A DNA stretch of 7,226 nt, taken from the NCBI GenBank assembly GCA_041744735.1, contig JBGTKH010000286.1, positions 1-7,226 on the forward strand. Reading direction: 5' to 3'. The translations under genes and the position numbers were made by a program. This document shows positions 1-6,600 of this stretch, one piece after another; the stretch's first letter is position 1; each line of letters begins with the position of its first letter. The DNA is from JBGTKH01 sp041744735. GTDB taxonomy: Bacteria; Planctomycetota; Planctomycetia; Pirellulales; Pirellulaceae. Under the pieces are notes generated by a model. That model was not told the origin of the DNA. It did not search any database and saw nothing but the letters and a program-made list of their open reading frames with translations.

Positions 1-369
1 GCCCTGCTCGTCCCCAGATCGAGCCCAGCCGGAAAGCTGATAAGTGCGGGTCAGATCGACCCGCACGAAATCATCCCCCATCGCTCCTTGATTCGCGCCG
101 GTGCGCGAGACTTGGTCATAGCCCGCAAACGTCGTCGCGTCCAGAGCGACTGCAAGATCAAATCCCCCGACTGGTACAGTGGCAGCGCTTAAGACGCATC
201 GAAGCTCCAGAAACTCGAAACGAAGAATCCGTCGAGGGTAACGATTGAATCGGACGGGCGAAAGCGTTTTGCGGGGATTCAGCCACTGTGAACCCATTCT
301 CGCCATTGCTTTCCGCATCGAATGGGCAAATGTTTTTACGCGCGTGACAGCCGCTCGCACATTTCGCAT
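1..369 (-). CDS. N-terminal part of a LEPR-XLL type secreted or surface protein (runs off left edge)
   Basis: The minus-strand frame is open from position 672 to the window edge; about 123 residues are visible from the ATG at 369. The first 50 residues are basic (runs such as RYPRRILR), followed by FEFLELRCVLSA at residues 51-62. This matches the LEPR-XLL motif (LEPRxLLSA-like), found near the N-terminus of large planctomycete exported proteins, where it is thought to act in targeting. After it come a beta-rich stretch and VDLTRTYQLSGWARSGDE at about residues 104-121, which resembles the start of a jelly-roll or carbohydrate-binding-like module; that part is an inference. The start is uncertain. 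In-frame ATGs lie at 423, 369, 318, 306 and 297, and none has a strong Shine-Dalgarno sequence. With the 297 start the motif would begin near residue 30, with 369 near residue 54. The rest of the protein, and so its function, lies outside the window. Confidence 0.68.
   Translation of the reverse strand, partial: MRNVRAAVTRVKTFAHSMRKAMARMGSQWLNPRKTLSPVRFNRYPRRILRFEFLELRCVLSAATVPVGGFDLAVALDATTFAGYDQVSRTGANQGAMGDDFVRVDLTRTYQLSGWARSGDEQG
44..66. repeat. Perfect 9-bp hairpin inside the partial LEPR-XLL gene
   Basis: GTGCGGGTC (44-52) and GACCCGCAC (58-66) are perfectly complementary around a 5-base loop. It lies within coding sequence for FVRVDLTRT, so it may only reflect codon choice. A 9-bp stem is close to what chance gives in 7 kb. 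Confidence 0.3.
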
Positions 370-390
370 GATGGCCCCGAAAGGGCCATC
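370..390 (-). promoter_or_regulatory. 8-bp hairpin abutting a candidate start codon
   Basis: GATGGCCC (370-377) and GGGCCATC (383-390) form a perfect GC-rich stem with a 5-base loop. On the minus strand it ends one base before the ATG at 369. In the mRNA it would cover the place where a Shine-Dalgarno sequence should be. Either translation from 369 is controlled by this structure, or the true start is a later ATG (318, 306 or 297). No U-run follows, so it is not a classical terminator. Confidence 0.35.
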
Positions 391-819
391 CAACTTTCGT
401 CTTCGAGATTTGATTCTTTGCATGGGATCCAGACGCCGTCGAGGAACCCGCACCTTCCCATAAAAACTATACAAGGCTAGTGAAGGCGATGTCTCGATCA
501 GCAGAATGAATCGGTGTGTGCGCGTGCGCAATCTTCCGATCGTTATCCACTGATCGGGCGGCGCGTTCCCGTAACTTGAACATACTCCGACGGCAACCGA
601 AGTCAATCTACCGCGCCAACGTACGTCACGTTGGAGGTGGATATTGCAGGCGTAATCGCTGGAAACGAACGATCATCCGGCGAGAGGTTTGGCTTTGATT
701 ACTTGGCAGGTACGTGTGCGGCTGACTGAGCTGGCCTCGGGTTAAACTTTGCCACGGGGTCTGCCGATAGGGTTAATACCTACTTTAACGACTTGGCCGA
801 TCGTGACGAGGTTTGCATC
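391..819. other. Spacer without a convincing gene
   Basis: Short open frames occur on both strands, but none has a good start signal or recognisable protein. The minus-strand frame of the LEPR-XLL gene stays open up to 672 but lacks an in-frame ATG beyond 423, and its translation there looks non-coding. Small features are a 17-base perfectly alternating purine-pyrimidine tract (514-530), a 7-bp inverted repeat (616-622 with 628-634) and two copies of GGGTTAA (739-745 and 770-776) 31 bp apart. The divergent promoters of the flanking genes should lie here, but I could not identify them with confidence. Confidence 0.5.
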
Positions 820-1113
820 ATGCATGCTGAATTCTCGCTGCCTCCAGACGCACTTGCCCGCATGGAAATGTTCCGGGACGCCACTAGCCGACGCCACGTG
901 GAGCGTCCGCCCAAGTTCGCGACCGAACAAGCCCGCCGCTGCATTTCGTTTGGAATTCAGGACACTCGTTCACCCCCCCTTGCGCGCGGGAGTATCGAGT
1001 TGACCGCTCAGGCGACTCGCAAGGTTACGGCCCACGCCGCCAATGAGAAAGCCGAGGCGGCAACTGCCGATGCTCAAGAGGAACGACGCGCCGCCTCTAC
1101 CGCAGACGCTTGA
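820..1113 (+). CDS. Small hypothetical protein, Ala- and charge-rich C-terminus
   Basis: This is a possible 97-residue protein that I do not recognise. The ATG at 820 is preceded by GAGG (808-811) with an 8-base spacing, a usable ribosome binding site. The frame is open upstream to about 730, with a TTG at 793 as a less likely start. Codons are mostly G/C-ending, as in the real genes nearby. The N-terminal half (MHAEFSLPPDALARMEMF) is mixed. The last 35 residues are rich in Ala, Glu, Arg and Lys (for example NEKAEAATADAQEERRAA) and should form a charged helix. There is no signal peptide or membrane segment. It ends 15 bases before a perfect inverted repeat and converges on the fibre-like gene. 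It could be a genuine small protein, the remnant of a longer gene, or a chance open frame. Confidence 0.38.
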   Translation: MHAEFSLPPDALARMEMFRDATSRRHVERPPKFATEQARRCISFGIQDTRSPPLARGSIELTAQATRKVTAHAANEKAEAATADAQEERRAASTADA

Positions 1114-1128
1114 ATCTGGCACTTTCGC

Positions 1129-1186
1129 GTAGCCGAAGTCGCCAGACTTTGGGCGTGATTTTCCAAAGTCTGGCGACTTCGGCTAC
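1129..1186. repeat. Perfect 24-bp inverted repeat (probable dispersed palindromic element)
   Basis: The left arm is 1129-1152 (begins GTAGCCGAAGTCGCC) and the right arm 1163-1186. The arms are exactly complementary over all 24 positions, with a 10-base loop (GCGTGATTTT). It lies between two convergent genes, 15 bases after the stop of the small plus-strand frame. Neither side has a T-run where an intrinsic terminator needs one on the plus strand (A-rich sequence follows), so it is not a standard terminator in that direction. Perfect arms suggest a recently spread or structurally constrained element. I recall similar arm sequences in planctomycete spacers, but could not search. Confidence 0.85.
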
Positions 1187-1277
1187 AAAAATATGCCCAA
1201 GCCAGCGGATTCGCGCCAACCTGGAATAGAAGACGTCGTCGTTTCCGGGGTATGGGATTCGCGGGTCAGTCAGAGCC

Positions 1278-1304
1278 AAAAAAAGCGGCACGAAAACCTG
1301 CCGC
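1278..1304 (-). terminator. Intrinsic terminator of the fibre-like gene
   Basis: Read on the minus strand, GCGGCA (1304-1299), an 8-base loop and TGCCGC (1290-1285) are followed by seven T (1284-1278). The hairpin starts 30 bases after the TAA stop of the fibre-like gene (1337-1335). This is a textbook rho-independent terminator with a short, fully GC-closed stem. Confidence 0.8.
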
Positions 1305-1334
1305 GCCTCATTTGAGTTTCACATTTAGCTTGAG

Positions 1335-2651
1335 TTATTCGTCGTTTCGATCAGCGACAACCTGCGCTTCCACACGAGCCAAACGCTCTTCCAGTTTTGC
1401 GTTTTGCTTCGCGGCATCGGCGAGTCGCGTGTGCAACTGCTCGATGTAAATGTGAGCCTTCTCGAGTTCTTCCAACATCCCGAGCGTCTGGCTTCCCAAA
1501 TCGATGATCGCTCGACCTTCGTCATCGTTTTGGCCTGCGCCCACGGCCCGCAGGTGCTTGTTCTTCCACATGTACGCCGCATGGTCCTCGATGGATTCCA
1601 GTTCATAACCCTGTTCAAAGACGAAGTCGGGGTGGATCGATACGCCTCGCTGAAAAATCGTTCCATTCACGTCCAGCTTACCCGCCGGAGTCGTCGTCCC
1701 AATGCCGACGTTGCCAGACACTCTGAGCAACACCATTGGTACTGTGTTAAAATCTCCTGCGCCGATATTCGTGCGGAAGGCGAGACCTCCATTGCCGCCA
1801 TCTAAGGTAGAGTCGTATCCGAACCCTGCGAATGGAACATTTACGGCACCTTCAAAGGCGATGTTTTGTGTGCCCGTTCCAATTGTCAGTTTATGGAGCG
1901 GCCCCACCGTTCCCACGCCGACGTTGCCGTTGCTGGTGACGACGAAATCGTCGGTGTCGTTGCCGGCGGTGTTTTCGACGTGGAACTTGCCTTGGGCAGT
2001 TGCCGTCCCGAGTGCCACGTTGCCGGCGTTGTTGACGAAGATACTGTTGGTCGGCGCGTTGGGTTGGATGCGGAAGACGAGTCTAGAACCCGCAGTGACA
2101 TCGCGGATGAAGAAGTTGGCTTCGTTGCCGGCTACGTCCCAGGTTTGCGCCGTGAAACCGGACGAGCCGTCTTGCTCAAGCCGCAACGTTGGCGTGTTGC
2201 CAGTCACCACGTGCAGGTTCACGACTGGCGTGCTGGTCCCAATACCGATATTACCGTTGCTCCTGACATACAGCGCGTTGGCTCGCGCACCGGCTTCGAC
2301 GGTGAAGACTGATCTGCCCGCGCTGGCATCGTCGATGGAAAACTTTTCCTGACCGCCGTTGGCCGAGTCGTTCGCCGTCAGCCGCCAATCGTTATCTGGA
2401 AAGCTGGCGGTACTGCTCGTGTCGTCGAACAGAATTCGCAGGTTGTTTTCCTTCAAGATGATTGTGTCGAAGCCGAAGTTCTGGCCGTTTGTTGAATCTT
2501 GCCCAACACCAATACTGCCGACGACGATCAAGTCGTCGTTGATCACCTGATCGGCGTAAACCGGGCGACTCACCGCCAGGCAGACGAGGCCGATGACAAT
2601 CAACTGAATCCAAAACAATTTCCCCAAGCCCGCATTTCGTGACTCGCTCAT
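1335..2651 (-). CDS. Secreted tail-fibre-like protein with GNVGIGT repeats and coiled-coil C-terminus
   Basis: This is a complete 438-residue protein. The ATG at 2651 is chosen because AAGGAG lies 8 bases upstream and because it places a typical signal peptide at the N-terminus: basic start, hydrophobic core at about residues 12-28, and VYA before D34 as a likely cleavage site. An in-frame start at 2693 would add 14 residues without an obvious ribosome site. The mature part has four copies of a fibre motif: NGNIGIGTSTP (132), AGNVALGTATA (209), NGNVGVGTVGP (241) and SGNVGIGTTTP (312). Each is followed by a short K/N-x-x-V strand, and two are preceded by a D-W...F-x-I-D module. Residues 339-408 (HPDFVFEQGYELESIEDH...NKHL) resemble the C-terminal module of bacterial tail-fibre-domain proteins. 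Residues about 390-430 form a heptad-like coiled coil. The canonical S74 autoprocessing motif is not seen. It is probably a trimeric extracellular fibre or adhesin; no phage genes surround it. Confidence 0.93.
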   Translation of the reverse strand: MSESRNAGLGKLFWIQLIVIGLVCLAVSRPVYADQVINDDLIVVGSIGVGQDSTNGQNFGFDTIILKENNLRILFDDTSSTASFPDNDWRLTANDSANGGQEKFSIDDASAGRSVFTVEAGARANALYVRSNGNIGIGTSTPVVNLHVVTGNTPTLRLEQDGSSGFTAQTWDVAGNEANFFIRDVTAGSRLVFRIQPNAPTNSIFVNNAGNVALGTATAQGKFHVENTAGNDTDDFVVTSNGNVGVGTVGPLHKLTIGTGTQNIAFEGAVNVPFAGFGYDSTLDGGNGGLAFRTNIGAGDFNTVPMVLLRVSGNVGIGTTTPAGKLDVNGTIFQRGVSIHPDFVFEQGYELESIEDHAAYMWKNKHLRAVGAGQNDDEGRAIIDLGSQTLGMLEELEKAHIYIEQLHTRLADAAKQNAKLEERLARVEAQVVADRNDE

Positions 2652-2659
2652 GATCGCTT

Positions 2660-2665
2660 CTCCTT
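2660..2665 (-). promoter_or_regulatory. Ribosome binding site deciding the fibre-like gene start
   Basis: On the minus strand AAGGAG sits 8 bases before the ATG at 2651. It favours this start over the in-frame one at 2693. Confidence 0.8.
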
Positions 2666-3045
2666 CGTGTTGGGATAAACCGTGGTGCAGCAAAATTCAG
2701 CGCAGTGCCCAGCGGCGAAACCGCCGCGACGCGTTACGAACCAATGGACCAGCGTTACACATCAGACTCCGAAGCGGCTGGCGATTGCGACCTGGGCAGG
2801 CAATCGAGTTGTTGCCGTGAGGGATTGGCCGGAACCGCGGGAAAACGAATTGCCAGTTGACGCGCTGCCGCACGGCAACCCGTGCAGCAATCGGAAAGGA
2901 TACTCGGCTGGCTAGCGAATTGCAAGTGTGCGGCGCGGAAAAAATCTGATCGTGGTGCCGGTCGTGACGAACGTGCCATCGGTGTGAATTTTTCGCACTG
3001 TGTCGGCGCGCGTCAAACACACGTCGGACTAGTGGTCCGTCCATC

Positions 3046-3083
3046 TTCAATGGGTGCATGCCGGCATGGCAGTTGACATTGAA
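3046..3083. repeat. Nested palindromes next to the larger hairpin element
   Basis: TTCAATG (3046-3052) and CATTGAA (3077-3083) are inverted copies that bracket a perfect 12-bp palindrome CATGCCGGCATG (3057-3068). The outer right arm overlaps the first three bases of the 3081-3139 element, so the two may form one composite structure. Confidence 0.45.
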
Positions 3084-3139
3084 ACCCAACGCGTAAGTGA
3101 GGGCGCTGGCCGATTCCCCTCGCTTACGCGTCGGGTTTC
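3081..3139. repeat. 23-bp near-perfect inverted repeat, NPTRKRG-type planctomycete element
   Basis: The left arm GAAACCCAACGCGTAAGTGA (continuing to 3103) pairs with the right arm at 3117-3139. Only two of 23 positions differ, and both become G-U pairs in one transcript orientation. The loop is 13 bases. On the minus strand the left-edge reading gives the peptide NPTRKRGES, a string I recall from many spurious planctomycete open frames created by dispersed intergenic palindromes. Wobble-preserving differences hint that the folded RNA matters, but two sites are too few to prove it. Confidence 0.75.
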
Positions 3140-3272
3140 CATGCACGGCTAGTGTCGGCCAATCGCTGCAAGCTGTCTTCATGCCAGCTTCGCGTGAAGT
3201 TCACTTAACTCTTTCGATGGTCGTCCCTCTCGCAGTTCGGTTCACACCCGTTCGTGTTGCATTGTTGAGCGA

Positions 3273-3295
3273 CAACTCGTTATCGCATCGAGTTG
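3273..3295. repeat. Short inverted repeat upstream of the candidate promoter
   Basis: CAACTCG (3273-3279) and CGAGTTG (3289-3295) are perfect inverted copies separated by 9 bases; allowing one mismatch the arms extend to 9 bp. It lies 48 bases before the possible -35 box and could be an operator, but arms of this length also arise by chance. Confidence 0.3.
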
Positions 3296-3342
3296 CCGAA
3301 AGTCACTTTTCACAGGGCAAATTTTTTCCCCGCACGGCTTGC

Positions 3343-3371
3343 TTGAATTGGCTCTCCACATCTGCTAATCT
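3343..3371 (+). promoter_or_regulatory. Candidate sigma-70 type promoter for the giant surface gene
   Basis: TTGAAT (3343-3348) and TAATCT (3366-3371) are 17 bases apart. The -10 box is weak, but TG at 3363-3364 gives an extended -10. An A/T tract AAATTTTTT (3319-3327) lies just upstream and could act as an UP-like element. If used, it would give a 5' leader of about 310 bases before the ATG at 3688. Confidence 0.33.
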
Positions 3372-3548
3372 GAGCCCCTTGAAATCTCGTCGGGCGACAA
3401 TACGCTTCAGTCGCCAATTGCTTCAGTCAAAGAAAGTACTCCGATGAGTGACGAGGTAGTTTTCTCTGTGCGACTTCCCGATCATCGTGGGCAACGTGAT
3501 CGCCGAATTGGAATTCTTCCGGCCCGATGGCCCGACTATCAGCCGTCT

Positions 3549-3578
3549 GCTGGTCATCGTGGCGCAGCGATGACCAGC
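3549..3578. repeat. Perfect 11-bp hairpin in the leader of the giant gene
   Basis: GCTGGTCATCG (3549-3559) and CGATGACCAGC (3568-3578) are perfectly complementary with an 8-base loop (TGGCGCAG). An 11-bp stem is unlikely by chance in a window this size. It sits 109 bases before the ATG at 3688 and would lie in the transcribed leader if the promoter at 3343-3371 is real. No U-run follows, so it does not look like an attenuator-terminator. Confidence 0.6.
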
Positions 3579-3673
3579 GACCTGCCGCGACGCTATGGCT
3601 CGCTGCGAGGCGCAGCACACGAGCCGACAACTAGATTCAGTGCGTTGATGAACCTACCGTTACCTGTCTACAT

Positions 3674-3677
3674 AGGA
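3674..3677 (+). promoter_or_regulatory. Ribosome binding site for the giant surface gene
   Basis: AGGA lies 10 bases before the ATG at 3688, a slightly long spacing. An in-frame TAG at 3673-3675 overlaps it and rules out any start further upstream except a GTG at 3679, which is too close to this site to use it. Confidence 0.6.
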
Positions 3678-3687
3678 TGTGTCAGCC

Positions 3688-6600
3688 ATGTTCCGCACCT
3701 TCACCTCACACGCGTCTCGGAGAAAGTCCAATTCTAACGGCCGCATCAAATCCCGCGGCTCGCATTATTACTCGCGCCGCCGTGGTCGTCGACAACCACG
3801 CTGGAAACGACAGCTCGTTGTAGAACGTTTGGAAAACCGTTATCTGCTGGCGGTCGATATTCTTCAAACCGCGCTTACCGGCAACGAAGGTGACACGTTT
3901 GAAATCAACGTGTCTTTTTCCGGTGAAACGTCTATCAACCTTGACTGGGGTGACGGCAGTACCGTCGAAACAATCCCGATTGAGGACATAAACGGTCGCG
4001 GTGGCAGTGGGACTCGGCAGTTAACGCATCGCTATCTGGACGATAACCCCACCGGCACGTCGTCGGATGTCTACACCATCACCGCCACCGGTATCACAGT
4101 GGACACCGCAACAGCTACGGTCAACAATGTGGCCCCGACGGTCAGCTTGTCGGCAGTTCTTGCTGGTACGACGAGCAGGCTGACCGGTACGATTTTGGAT
4201 CCAGGATCGTTAGATACGTTCACGCTCGATCTGGATTGGGGAGATGAGTCGAGCACGAATAATACTCAAGTGTTCACGCTGGGTACGTCGCCCTTGACAG
4301 AAAGCACACACGGGATCAACTGGAATCCGACGACGCGCACTTTTTCGCTGAGTCACTTGCACTCTTCGAGCGGTTCATTCACTATCTCTGCGACTGTCAC
4401 CGACGACGACGGCAGCGCGGATACGGAGTCGTTCACGGTCACCGCGACGGTTCCAATTGTGCTGCTCAGCGCTTCTCCGACCGTCAATGAAGGAGACACG
4501 GGTTCCATCACCGCATCGCTTTTCTTCCCTGACACGTCCCCAGGTTCCGAGGGCGGAACCGTATTGGTTCCGTTCCCAGCGACCGAGAACGTAACCGTGT
4601 CGCTGGAATTCAGCGGCACCGCGGCGGAGGGTGTCGACTACACCGTGCCGGACACGATTGTGATCCTCGCCGGCACCTCGAGTGCGTCGGTCGCTGTCAC
4701 CACCGAGGACGATGGGACTGAGGATCCTGATGAAACAATCGTTGTGGACATCACGAACGTAGTCGGCGCCGATGAAGGCACCACTGAAGAACCCGACCAG
4801 CAGGCGACGATCACGATTGTCGAGCAACAATTTACGGAAGTGGCAAATCCCGTGGTCCGTTTAAACGTGACCCCGGGAGCGATTTCCGAAGTCGGGGGTG
4901 TGGCCAGGATCACCGTCCGATTGATTGATCCCAATCCCCCTGCCGGCACTCCGGCTGGTCCGGTGAAATCAGGCGAGGATGTTACTGTATTTCTGGATTT
5001 TAGCGGAGTTGCAGCCAATGGCTCGGATTACACGCTGTCTGGTGTGGTTGTTGATGCAGAAAACGACACGATCTCGATTGTGATTCCGGCCGGCTTCCAC
5101 AGCGCATCGGCGACAATTACGGCGATCGACGACAACGGCGGAGCAGAACCCGTAGTTGATCCGGTCGAATCCGTCATCGTAGCGATTGCGAGCGTTGAAA
5201 ACGGCGCGGAAGACGGCGTGCAAGCGGCGAGCACCTTGATCGTAGAGCCTGGCGCTTTGGCTGTCGTATTGCGAATTGATAATACATCCATCGCGGAATC
5301 GTCAGGAGTTGCCACGGTCACCGCAACGCTGGTGGACCCACTGACAGGTCCTGGTGGCGAATTTCCTGCGTTCGCAACGGCGGATGTCACGGTCTCACTC
5401 GCCTTTACCGGTACGGCCATCGCAGCGGACTACAACGTGTCGGACACTTCGATCTTGATTCCAGCCGGCAGTAGCAGCGGATTCATGACGATAACCGCGC
5501 TCCAAGATAACGATTCCGAGGGCTCCGAAACGGTGGTCGTGGACATCAACGGCGTGACCAGTGATGCCAGCGTCGTTGAACTCGGCCAACAGCAAGTGAC
5601 AACCACCATCATCGACGACGACCTGCCGGTTGTCGTACTCAGCGCGTTGCCGTTGATGATCGCCGAACCGGGCGGCCAGTCAATCATTACCGCCACACTG
5701 TTCGACCAGGCCACACGAGCGCCACTGACGGAGGGCATCAACCTCGCCGTGACGGTGGATCTGAGTTTTGCGGGCATCGCGATGTTTGGAACCGACTATA
5801 CCGCTTCCTCCACGCAGATTGAAATCCCGGCCGGCTCGGTGTCCGGTTTTACGACGATCACCGCCGTGGATGATCCGGATGTCGAGGGAAGTGAAAGTGT
5901 TTTCGTACGGATCCTCTCCGTGACGAACGCCAACGCGAGTCTCAGCGAGTTGCCAACGATATTCATCGTGGACGACGAGAGCACGACGTTGGACTTTTTC
6001 GCCGAGGCGGGTGGTCCTTACACGGTGGACGAAGGCGGCAGCGTTCAGGTCAGCGCCACCGGCAGCATCGTCTCCGCGGGTTCGATCTACGAGTGGGACT
6101 TAAACGGTAACGGCGTCTTCGGTGAAGCCGGCGAAACGGGAATCACTCCGACGTTCTCGGCCGCCGGCAAGGACGGCCCTACGTCGATTCCCGTCCAGTT
6201 GCGGATCACCAGTGCCGACGGTACGCGGGAAGCCTTCGATTCCGCCATCGTGAACGTGATCAACGTTGCGCCCACGATCGGCGCGATTAACCTTAGCCAG
6301 TCGTCGATTAATGAAGGCCAGTCGGTCACGGTCACCGGTAGCTTCACCGACCCAGCGTTCGGCGTGGTCACCGAAACGTTCACCGGCAGCGCGCTCTGGA
6401 GCGACGGCATCTTCACCGCCGTGACGATCACCGGAAACTCGTTCAGCACCACACGCAGCTTCCCCGACGACCATCCGTTCACGGGAACGGCCTCCGACAC
6501 GTTCACGGTCGATATCACGATCACCGATGATGATACGGGCACCGACACGGAGACCTCTCCCGTACTCACGGTCAACAATGTTGCTCCGACGATCGGGCCG

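Larger units (their letters stand above)
2666..3687. other. Palindrome-rich 1-kb spacer between divergent genes
   Basis: No convincing gene lies here. The longest open frame (minus strand, 2697-3182, 161 codons) is rich in Arg, His and Pro, has no domain, and contains the peptide NPTRKRGES only because it runs across the palindrome at 3081-3139, so I reject it as a gene. The spacer holds a 6-bp hairpin (2712-2717 with 2722-2727), the palindromes at 3046-3083, 3081-3139, 3273-3295 and 3549-3578, and a candidate promoter at 3343-3371. A 37-codon open stretch (3460-3573) reads FSLCDFPIIVGNVIAELEFF at its start and looks protein-like, but has no start codon near its beginning. No promoter for the fibre-like gene could be identified. 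Confidence 0.55.

Noticed and set aside
543..551. TTATCCACT, one base from a DnaA box
   Set aside because: A single near-match in 7 kb is expected by chance; no clustered boxes, AT-rich unwinding region or dnaA/dnaN genes are seen.
245..698. Plus-strand open frames of 72 and 60 codons at 245-463 and 516-698
   Set aside because: No ribosome sites or recognisable sequence; the first lies opposite the LEPR-XLL gene.
739..776. Two GGGTTAA copies 31 bp apart as possible operator or iterons
   Set aside because: Only two 7-base copies, no replication or regulator gene nearby; likely chance.
1404..2352. Plus-strand open frames opposite the fibre-like gene
   Set aside because: The minus-strand frame has signal peptide, fibre repeats, ribosome site and terminator; the plus-strand ones are its shadows.
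2697..3182. 161-codon minus-strand open frame containing NPTRKRG
   Set aside because: Arg/His/Pro-rich translation without domains, no ribosome site, and it is produced by running through the palindrome at 3081-3139.
3444..3737. 97-codon plus-strand open frame overlapping the start of the giant gene
   Set aside because: No good ribosome site, low-complexity basic translation, and it overlaps the well supported start at 3688 in another frame.
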